The notes below the pieces were generated by a model. That model was not told the DNA's origin. It was given only the letters and a program-made list of their open reading frames with translations, and searched no databases. A DNA stretch of 11,865 bases from CAZSCF01 sp964605365 (lineage in GTDB: Bacteria; Patescibacteriota; Minisyncoccia; Moranbacterales; UBA2206). Of this stretch, positions 1-5,354 are shown piece by piece. The DNA lies in contig CAZSCF010000022.1 of the NCBI GenBank assembly GCA_964605365.1, forward strand, positions 1 to 11,865. The letters run 5' to 3'. The position numbers and the translations under genes were made by a program. Every line of letters begins with the position of its first letter. Positions within the stretch are counted from its first letter, which is position 1.

Positions 1-342
1 GAGGAGTATTTTCAAAGTTCTATTGCAGTCTGTCTTATGGTTTTGAGTCTGGTGACCAATCTGGCTAATTGGTTGATTCTTAAAATTTTTATTCAACCTA
101 TTGACTTGCCTATAATTTTGCATTACAATGTTTATTTCGGGGTTGATATGATGGGAAATTACAAAGAGGCCTATGTGCTGCCTTTGATCGGTATGATTCT
201 GCTGCTTGTAAACTTTTTTTTGTCCAAATATCTTTATGAAAAAAAAGAAAGAATTGCCAGTTATTTGTTATTGATGGCGGCGGCTATGATTCAATTAGCG
301 CTTATTGTTTCATCAATCAGCGTAATTATTATTAATTACTGA
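1..342 (+). CDS. Small integral membrane protein, 5' end outside the window
   Basis: The reading frame is open from base 1 (EEYFQSSIAVCL precedes the Met at 37) and ends in TGA, so at least 113 residues are visible and the true start may lie upstream. Counting from the Met at 37, three hydrophobic segments are seen at about residues 3-19, 47-65 and 74-99. The last two are separated by a charged YEKKERI loop, and the protein ends in an uncharged hydrophobic stretch. There is no signal for an enzyme. The stop is 10 bases before the glycosyltransferase start, so the two are probably co-transcribed, and this protein may serve the same envelope process (inference). I do not recognise a named family. 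If 37 is the true start the protein is 101 residues long. Confidence 0.7.
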   Translation, partial: EEYFQSSIAVCLMVLSLVTNLANWLILKIFIQPIDLPIILHYNVYFGVDMMGNYKEAYVLPLIGMILLLVNFFLSKYLYEKKERIASYLLLMAAAMIQLALIVSSISVIIINY

Positions 343-352
343 AATAATATGT

Positions 353-2086
353 ATGGAAGGACAAATTCCCACTCGAATAAAAATGTTTAATTTTCCTGAT
401 CCCAAAACAACAAATAGGAAAGAAAGAAAAATACAAAGAAGCCTGGAAATTATTCCGGGTGTTTTAACATGGGCAACACTTATTGGAATGTTTGCATTTT
501 CTTTTTATTTGCCGTTTTGGGTAGCTATTTTTGTTATTGTTTTTGATCTTTATTGGATTTTCAGAACTATTTTTATTACTTTTTATTCTTTGCAAGGATT
601 TTTTAGATTAAAGGAGGGTACAAAAATTAATTGGTGGGAAAGGTGTCAAAATATTGGAGATCCGGAAAAGTTTGAAAAAGATATTTCTCTCAGGATAAAG
701 CAGATGAAAAAAAATCTTTCAGAGAAAAAAACTCTAAACTGGAGAGAAAAGAGAATTATCAAAAAAGAAATTAAAAAGCAAAAAAAGTATTTAGAAGAAG
801 TTGTGCAGATAAGAAAGACCTTTTCAACTTCGCAAGAAAAGATTTTGGATTGGAGAGAAGTTGTGCATGTGGTGATGTTTCCTACGGCAGGAGAAGCGGC
901 GGAAATAATTGAGCCGTCAATTCAATCTATTGTCGATTCCAATTTTCCAAAAAAACAATTTATTATTTTGCTTGCGACAGAAGAACGTGAACCGGAAGAA
1001 ATGCGACTTCCAAAAGTTAATTATCTTAAAAATAAGTTTGGTGGAATTTTTCGCGATTTCATTGTGACAACTCATAAAGTCAAGGGTAACGAAATGCGAG
1101 CTAAAGGCTCGAATGCCACTTATGCTGCCAAGGAGCTGGTTGATTATTTGAATGAAAGAAATATCGACTTCAAAAAGGTGATCTTTTCTAATTTTGACTG
1201 TGATAGCGTAGCGCATCCGGAATATTTTGCCGCTCTTACTTACGAATACATTACTGATCCAAAAAGACTCCAAAGAAGCTATCAACCATTGCCGATGTAC
1301 CATAATAATATTTGGGATACCAATGCTTTTGTCAGAGTTATTGTTACCGGTTCAAGTTTTTGGCATATTTTTCAAAGCACTCGTCCGGAAGGTATGGTAA
1401 CGTTTTCTTCTCACAGTGAACCTTTTGATACTTTGGTTAAAGTTAATTTTTGGCCGATTAATATGATTAGCGAAGACTCGATAATTTATTGGAAATGCTA
1501 TACCTATTATAATGGAGACTATAAGGTAAAGCCGATTTATTTGCCGGTTTCACTGGATGCGGTTTTGGCTGAAAGTTATTGGAAGACTTTAACCAACCAA
1601 TATAAGCAGAAAAGGAGATGGGCTTATGGTATAGAAAACTTTCCGGTAATAATGAGAGCCATTTGGCCGAATAAAAAAATTAAACTTAGGAAGAAAATGT
1701 TTGTAGCTTTCGAGATGTTAGAGGGGCATCATTCTTGGGCAACAGCGCCCTTTATTCTTGCTATTTTGGGGTGGCTACCTCTTTTTATCGGAGGAGAAGG
1801 ATTTAATCAAAGTGTTTTGGCACACAGCCTACCGTCCATTACCCGAACTCTTATGAATATAGCCATGTTTGGGTTGATTTTTTCGGCTACTTTGAGCTTC
1901 ACTTTAATGCCACCTCGTCCGAAAAAATATTCTAAATGGAGAAATATTTATCTGGTGCTACAATGGATCTTGGTGCCAATTTCAGCTCCGTTTTTAGGAG
2001 CTATGCCGGCCATCGATTCACAAACTCGGATTCTTTTAGGGAAGTATTTTGGCGATTTTTGGGTTACGGAAAAAATAAGGAAGTGA
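353..2086 (+). CDS. Membrane GT2-family glycosyltransferase (processive-type motifs)
   Basis: This protein of 577 residues has the layout of cellulose-synthase-like GT2 enzymes. Two hydrophobic helices lie at about 34-80, followed by a lysine/glutamate-rich, probably coiled segment (about 105-155). The cytoplasmic catalytic domain starts near VVHVVMFPT (170). It has the metal/nucleotide-binding DCD at 282-284 (the DxD motif), the ED pair at 374-375 (general base region) and Q419xxR422W423. Three more hydrophobic stretches follow at about 462-480, 500-520 and 530-550. The family transfers sugar from a nucleotide donor and often builds and exports a glycan; QxxRW is typical of processive members. 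The substrate cannot be told from sequence. The start at 353 lacks a clear Shine-Dalgarno and follows the upstream stop by 10 bases. The neighbouring GT4 transferase supports a role in envelope polysaccharide synthesis (inference). Confidence 0.85.
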   Translation: MEGQIPTRIKMFNFPDPKTTNRKERKIQRSLEIIPGVLTWATLIGMFAFSFYLPFWVAIFVIVFDLYWIFRTIFITFYSLQGFFRLKEGTKINWWERCQNIGDPEKFEKDISLRIKQMKKNLSEKKTLNWREKRIIKKEIKKQKKYLEEVVQIRKTFSTSQEKILDWREVVHVVMFPTAGEAAEIIEPSIQSIVDSNFPKKQFIILLATEEREPEEMRLPKVNYLKNKFGGIFRDFIVTTHKVKGNEMRAKGSNATYAAKELVDYLNERNIDFKKVIFSNFDCDSVAHPEYFAALTYEYITDPKRLQRSYQPLPMYHNNIWDTNAFVRVIVTGSSFWHIFQSTRPEGMVTFSSHSEPFDTLVKVNFWPINMISEDSIIYWKCYTYYNGDYKVKPIYLPVSLDAVLAESYWKTLTNQYKQKRRWAYGIENFPVIMRAIWPNKKIKLRKKMFVAFEMLEGHHSWATAPFILAILGWLPLFIGGEGFNQSVLAHSLPSITRTLMNIAMFGLIFSATLSFTLMPPRPKKYSKWRNIYLVLQWILVPISAPFLGAMPAIDSQTRILLGKYFGDFWVTEKIRK

Positions 2087-2261
2087 CATTTTTGAATGTC
2101 ATCCCCGCGAAAGCGGGGATCCGGGCTTTGGTAATTTTCTGTTAAATTAAAGCGAATTATAAATCTTCATATTGTATTTTCTGCAATTTCTGTTCGCTTT
2201 TATATTTCAATAAGCTTAGCGGTGGCTAGATTCCCGTCTTAGCGGGAATGACAAAATACTA
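2087..2261. other. Repeat-filled spacer between the GT2 and GT4 genes
   Basis: No gene is seen here. Nearly all of the spacer is the hairpin-ended element at 2098-2252. Inside it, AAAGCGAA at 2149-2156 has its exact inverted copy TTCGCTTT at 2193-2200. The element ends 9 bases before the next start codon, so the downstream gene has no room for a normal Shine-Dalgarno outside the repeat. Confidence 0.6.
2098..2252. repeat. GTC-hairpin ... hairpin-GAC repeat element, intergenic copy
   Basis: The element begins GTC followed by the perfect hairpin ATCCCCGC-gaaa-GCGGGGAT (2101-2120). It ends with the hairpin ATTCCCG-tcttag-CGGGAAT (2230-2249) followed by GAC. The two ends are inverted, diverged copies of one GTCATyCCCG unit, which gives a 155-base structure like a miniature inverted-repeat element. 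It has no coding capacity. GTCAT-CCCGC palindromes of this kind are known as dispersed repeats in several bacterial groups. The same architecture occurs at 11046-11133 in this window. Confidence 0.7.
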
Positions 2262-3770
2262 ATGATTAAGTATCTCATTCCATTTTTAACTTCTTTTATC
2301 CTATCGATTTTTTTTGTTTGTCTTTCTTTTCTGTTTTTTAAAAAGGCAGCTTCTGAAAAAAGACAGGAAGATCGACATATTCACAAAAGAAAAAATATTT
2401 TTCGTTGGGGCGGGTTGGCGATAATACTTAGTTTTAATGCGGCTATTTTGCTCAATAAAGATCTTTATATACCTTTCGGATTATGGGGCATAATGCTGAT
2501 TAGTTTGCTGATTTTAATTATTGGAATTTGGGATGATATTTGGGAACTTTCTTGGAAGACGCAGCTTTTTTTACAGTCGTTGGTGGCTGGATTAGTCTTT
2601 TTATTCGGCACAAGAATCCAATATTTAGTTGATCCGTTTTTTGGCAGAATAATACAACTTAACGAGGGAGCACTTGTCGGAATTTCTTTTTTGGTAGGTT
2701 TTATCTGGATACTATTGCTGATGAACGCAATGAATTGGCTGGATGGAATAGACGGCCTTTCTGGTGGAGTAGCTGCGATTGCAACTTTGACAATTTTTTT
2801 TCTAAGCCTAAAAGCGGAGGTAAACCAACCGCCAATGGCCATTATGGCAATAATTTTGACGGGGAGTATCTTGGGTTTTTTAGTTTTTAATTTTAATCCG
2901 GGAAAAATTCTGGCCGGTACGGCCGGTTCAATGTTTATGGGTTTTTCTTTGGCGGTTCTGGCTATTTTTTCCGGAACAAAAATTGCCACTACTCTTCTGG
3001 TTTTGGTAATTCCTCTTGTTGACTTTTTATGGGTAATTTGGGAGAGATGGAAAAACAAGAAATCTATTTTTGCTCCCGATAAAAAACATTTGCATTATAA
3101 ATTATTAGAACTTGGATGGTCGCAGAAAAGAGTAGTGTTTGTTTTTTATATAATTACCGGCGTTATTGCGATTATCGCTCTTAACACAAGAGCTATTGGG
3201 AAGAGTATCACGCTTATTTTGTCGGTTATCATTATGGCGACAGTTTTGATTGGAATAAATAAATTTTCGAAGAGTTCAGGGTTTCCGAAGGCTCGACCTT
3301 CGGAAACTTCAAATTTTCGAACAAAAATTTTGTTGCTGTTGGTTGTCTTGGTTGTTTTGTCTGCAACATTATTATTTATAAATAAAAAGTATTTCAATTA
3401 TTCCGAGTATGGAAATAAATTGATTCAAATAAAATTAGGCCAGGAAGTCTTTTTGGCAGAGGTTGTAGATAGCCAGAAAAAGATCGAAAAAGGACTTTCT
3501 GGTAGAGATAGTTTATGTGAAAAGTGTGCCATGCTTTTTCTTTTTAACGATTCGACAAAACGTAATTTTTGGATGAAAGATATGAAATTTAGCTTGGATC
3601 TGATCTGGCTTAAGGATAACAGAATAGTTCAAATTTCTTCTCGGATCCCATATAAATCAGGGAAAAATGAGGTTGCAAAATCCTTGTTTGATACCGATAA
3701 GGTTATTGAAATAAATGCCGGAATAAGTGAAAAATTAGGATTAGAAGTAGGGGATATGGTAAAATTGTAG
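2262..3770 (+). CDS. GT4 polyprenyl-phosphate phosphosugar transferase fused to DUF192
   Basis: The protein is 502 residues. Residues 1-335 form a polytopic MraY/WecA/TagO-type transferase with about ten hydrophobic segments. It shows W90-D91-D92 (the acidic pair), N155xxN158xxDG(I)DGL (155-166), D254 in PLVDFLW, and H276-L-H278 in KKHLHYKLLELGW, a WecA/TagO-like rather than MraY-like histidine motif. The family moves a sugar-1-phosphate from a UDP-sugar to undecaprenyl phosphate on the inner face of the membrane. The usual GD(x)GS motif reads G219-T-A-G-S here, so the metal-binding Asp position is Thr. A polar linker (335-353) and a further helix (354-373) lead to a DUF192/UPF0127 domain (about 388-502) with the typical GLSGR, MLFLF and FWMKDM signatures, expected outside the cell. 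This fusion is unusual. No good Shine-Dalgarno precedes 2262. Confidence 0.82.
   Translation: MIKYLIPFLTSFILSIFFVCLSFLFFKKAASEKRQEDRHIHKRKNIFRWGGLAIILSFNAAILLNKDLYIPFGLWGIMLISLLILIIGIWDDIWELSWKTQLFLQSLVAGLVFLFGTRIQYLVDPFFGRIIQLNEGALVGISFLVGFIWILLLMNAMNWLDGIDGLSGGVAAIATLTIFFLSLKAEVNQPPMAIMAIILTGSILGFLVFNFNPGKILAGTAGSMFMGFSLAVLAIFSGTKIATTLLVLVIPLVDFLWVIWERWKNKKSIFAPDKKHLHYKLLELGWSQKRVVFVFYIITGVIAIIALNTRAIGKSITLILSVIIMATVLIGINKFSKSSGFPKARPSETSNFRTKILLLLVVLVVLSATLLFINKKYFNYSEYGNKLIQIKLGQEVFLAEVVDSQKKIEKGLSGRDSLCEKCAMLFLFNDSTKRNFWMKDMKFSLDLIWLKDNRIVQISSRIPYKSGKNEVAKSLFDTDKVIEINAGISEKLGLEVGDMVKL
3261..3321. repeat. Palindrome flanked by 11-base direct repeats inside the fusion linker
   Basis: AAATTTTCGAA occurs at 3261-3271 and again at 3311-3321. 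Between the copies sits the perfect hairpin GTTTCCGAAGG-ctcga-CCTTCGGAAAC (3281-3307, 11-bp stem). The insert is read through in frame as a polar segment (SSGFPKARPSETSNF) exactly between the GT4 domain and the helix leading to DUF192. The direct repeats look like a target duplication around an inserted palindrome. Confidence 0.65.
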
Positions 3771-3799
3771 CCTCTTGAATCTGGCAAAATGTTAAATAC

Positions 3800-3826
3800 A
3801 AAAACCGCCCATAAGGCGGTTTTTGC
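3800..3826. terminator. Bidirectional intrinsic terminator
   Basis: A perfect 10-bp stem AAAAACCGCC/GGCGGTTTTT with loop CATAA gives a GC core with A and T tracts on the two sides, so it can stop transcription from both directions. It lies between the convergent GT4-DUF192 gene and the - strand gene ending at 3903. Confidence 0.9.
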
Positions 3827-3902
3827 TATTAAAAAGTAGTATTATACTTTATACTAAAGAACCGAAATCATTTTTGTTCCACATCATTTTACTTGTGAGA
3901 AG

Positions 3903-4478
3903 CTATGTTAATGACGGAACCATGACGGAATACTTGTGCAAGTTCTGAAGTTGTCTGTCGTTTAGATTTTTTGATTTGGTAATTGCTTCTTGAATCATAT
4001 TTTTGGAAAATTCTAACGAAGTTCCCACATGAATGCTTGCGCCATTGCCAACTTTTTTTCGAAGATAGTCTTCGATATAGATTTTATGTTCAGGCGTTAA
4101 GCTTGCGTCTGGATTTTTTTCTAAATAGTTCGCTAGCGCTCTGCGAGCTAGATGAGTTGCACCTTCTCCCTTAGCAGCAGATTCTATAAAAGAAGCTTCT
4201 GTTTCTTGGCTTACGGCAACTTTTTCATCTGCATCTGTTTTGGTCGCGACAGAATTATTTTCATCCGAAGATATGGTGCCTTGTTCAGGAATTTCTTCAG
4301 AAATTTGTTTTTGGTCGTCATTTCCTACAGGAGCTTCGGCTCTCTTCGAATAGGAATAGATTCCTCCTGCTATGACGAGAACAATCACGATACTGATAAT
4401 TACTCTCAAATTATCTTGTATCCATTGCTGAATGTTTACTTCGTTTTCATTGGTATCAACTGGTTGTTGTTCTTCCAT
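3903..4478 (-). CDS. Single-pass membrane-anchored protein with a conserved C-terminal domain
   Basis: The protein is 191 residues: a short acidic N-terminus, one transmembrane helix (about 24-41, RVIISIVIVLVIAGGIYSY), a low-complexity acidic/Ser/Thr linker (about 45-92), then a compact helical domain (93-188). That domain includes FIESAAKGEGATHLARRAL, LTPEHKIYIEDYL, VGTSLEFSKNMIQEAI and LNDRQLQNLHKYS. With positive residues (KR) after the helix and acidic ones before it, topology is uncertain. From memory the FxExAxxGEGxTHLARxAL...LTPEHKIYIEDYL pattern recurs in Parcubacteria hypothetical proteins, but I know no assigned function. The start is supported by AGGTG at 4484-4488 (read on the - strand), five bases before ATG. 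The gene appears monocistronic, with the terminator at 3800-3826 behind it. Confidence 0.8.
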   Translation of the reverse strand: MEEQQPVDTNENEVNIQQWIQDNLRVIISIVIVLVIAGGIYSYSKRAEAPVGNDDQKQISEEIPEQGTISSDENNSVATKTDADEKVAVSQETEASFIESAAKGEGATHLARRALANYLEKNPDASLTPEHKIYIEDYLRKKVGNGASIHVGTSLEFSKNMIQEAITKSKNLNDRQLQNLHKYSVMVPSLT

Positions 4479-4586
4479 ATGTTCACCTACCTTTCTAATT
4501 GTCGCTATTTTTTGATTTTAGTAAAAACAAAAACCAAAAGATAACGAGCTATTTAATTATAAAAGTGCTTTCGTTGAAGCTATGAG

Positions 4587-4617
4587 ATTCCTTGCGCCAG
4601 TCGGCGAATCCAGGAAT
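4587..4617. repeat. Imperfect hairpin repeat
   Basis: ATTCCT (4587-4592) pairs with AGGAAT (4612-4617) around an inner CGCC-agtc-GGCG stem (4595-4606). It stands out by its GC content from the surrounding AT-rich DNA and resembles the dispersed palindromes elsewhere in the window. It is not followed by a T tract in either direction, so I do not call it a terminator. Confidence 0.5.
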
Positions 4618-4777
4618 TCGACCTCGTCTTTTTATTTTAGACCGAACGATTTTTGGCGTCAACTAGACAAATAAAGGCAATTGGGGCGTAATAAATGATG
4701 GCAGAAAGTGCATTCTGTTTATTGGGGCACTGTCTTAATTTGAAACTTTGTGAGATAAATAAAATTTAAAATTTTTT

Positions 4778-4906
4778 AATTTACAATTATCAATTTACAA
4801 TAAATTTTTTAAATTTTAATTTTTTTATTTTTTTTGTTTAATATCTTGTTTGAAAATTTAAACCATTGTAAATTTATTGAGAATTAAAAATTGATTATTA
4901 ATCATT
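4778..4906. repeat. Inverted pair of 7-base-period AAT-type arrays
   Basis: Left arm: AATTTAC, AATTATC, AATTTAC, AATAAAT in exact 7-base steps (4778-4805). Right arm: six heptamers from 4865 to 4906, of which those from 4872 on end in ATT (ATTTATT, GAGAATT, AAAAATT, GATTATT, AATCATT). Read on the other strand these start AAT like the left arm. The 59 bases between are nearly pure A/T. The period is visible by eye, but in such AT-rich DNA some of it could be chance. Confidence 0.5.
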
Positions 4907-4923
4907 AAAAAATTTTTCTAGCC

Positions 4924-4932
4924 TGTGGATAA
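4924..4932. promoter_or_regulatory. DnaA-box sequence (TTATCCACA on the - strand)
   Basis: TGTGGATAA is the exact complement of the consensus DnaA box. It lies at the edge of the most AT-rich stretch in the window and 12 bases upstream of a promoter -35. I see only this one copy, so it could be a regulatory site, a chance match, or a lone remnant near an origin. Confidence 0.4.
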
Positions 4933-4943
4933 CTTTTTTGCTA

Positions 4944-4971
4944 TTGCAAAATAAATTAATTGTTATATAAT
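4944..4971 (+). promoter_or_regulatory. Sigma-70-type promoter for the lysine-rich protein gene
   Basis: TTGCAA (4944-4949) and a perfect TATAAT (4966-4971) are separated by 16 bases. Transcription would begin near 4978, giving a leader of roughly 125 bases before the ATG at 5105. That leader contains the 7-bp hairpin TCGAAGA/TCTTCGA (5044-5063) ahead of the Shine-Dalgarno. Confidence 0.6.
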
Positions 4972-5104
4972 TTGAGTAAAGAAAAAATAATTTAAAATAT
5001 TTTTTCTTAAAATAAAAAAGGTCGAACAAAAAAGTTAAAAATATCGAAGAAAACTGTCTTCGAAAATAAATAAAAAACAAAAAATAGAAAGAGAGGTGAA
5101 TAAC

Positions 5105-5206
5105 ATGGCAGCCAAGAAAAAAGCAGCAAAGAAAAAAGTTGTAAAAAAGACTAAGAAAAAAGCAGCTCCTAAAAAGAAAAAAGCCGCAAAGAAAAAGAAG
5201 AAATAG
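5105..5206 (+). CDS. Mini histone-like Ala/Lys-rich basic protein, 33 aa
   Basis: The product has 33 residues, 20 of them lysine, with alanine, a few Val and single Thr and Pro: MAAKKKAAKKKVVKK followed by more of the same and ending in KKKKK. Such composition matches the lysine-rich tails of histone H1/Hc1-like bacterial proteins, which bind DNA or other polyanions through charge; no folded domain is possible at this length. The call as nucleoid-associated is inference from composition; a ribosome- or RNA-binding role is equally open. The gene is real rather than a chance frame. It has a strong Shine-Dalgarno GAGGTGA (5093-5099) at proper spacing, a good promoter at 4944-4971, mixed AAA/AAG and GCA/GCC/GCT codons, and a terminator behind it at 5305-5336. 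Confidence 0.82.
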   Translation: MAAKKKAAKKKVVKKTKKKAAPKKKKAAKKKKK

Positions 5207-5304
5207 TCTTTTACTGTTTTTTCCGGATGCTTTATCTCGTCAATGGGCGTTTTGAGTCATTCGGATCAAATGGATAGGTTTTGATTAGCGAATCAAATAT
5301 AAAC

Positions 5305-5336
5305 GTAAAAACCCCCGATTAATCAGGGGTTTTTAC
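5305..5336. terminator. Bidirectional intrinsic terminator
   Basis: GTAAAAACCCC (5305-5315) pairs perfectly with GGGGTTTTTAC (5326-5336). The inner GATTAATC extends the hairpin after one C/A mismatch. A and T tracts on both sides suit the convergent lysine-rich gene (+) and prmC (-). A second, weaker hairpin TTGATT-agcg-AATCAA lies just before it at 5281-5296. Confidence 0.88.
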
Positions 5337-5354
5337 TTTATATAAAGTAATATT

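Larger units (their letters stand above)
4479..5104. other. 626-base AT-rich gene-free tract
   Basis: I see no credible gene on either strand; the only open frames are AT-rich, compositionally odd and lack ribosome sites. The tract holds a hairpin repeat (4587-4617) and an ATTGGGGC direct repeat at 4680-4687 and 4721-4728, near an AGTGC...GCACT inverted repeat. After these come a very AT-rich region (4740-4920) with 7-base-period repeats, one DnaA-box sequence (4924-4932), a promoter (4944-4971), and the leader of the lysine-rich gene with a TCGAAGA/TCTTCGA hairpin (5044-5063). No tRNA or rRNA pattern was found. Confidence 0.6.

Noticed and set aside
4640..4740. Insertion-sequence end or small RNA around the two ATTGGGGC copies
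   Set aside because: There are no matching terminal inverted repeats, no transposase remnant, and only a weak hairpin (AGTGC/GCACT).
4740..4935. Replication origin
   Set aside because: There is only one DnaA box, no dnaA/dnaN/rpmH neighbourhood, and gene directions point toward rather than away from the tract. It is kept only as a low-scored possibility.
4898..5080. 60-residue - strand open frame rich in Phe, Tyr, Ile and Lys
   Set aside because: It is a chance frame in A/T-rich leader DNA, with no ribosome site, and it runs through the promoter and leader of the + strand gene.
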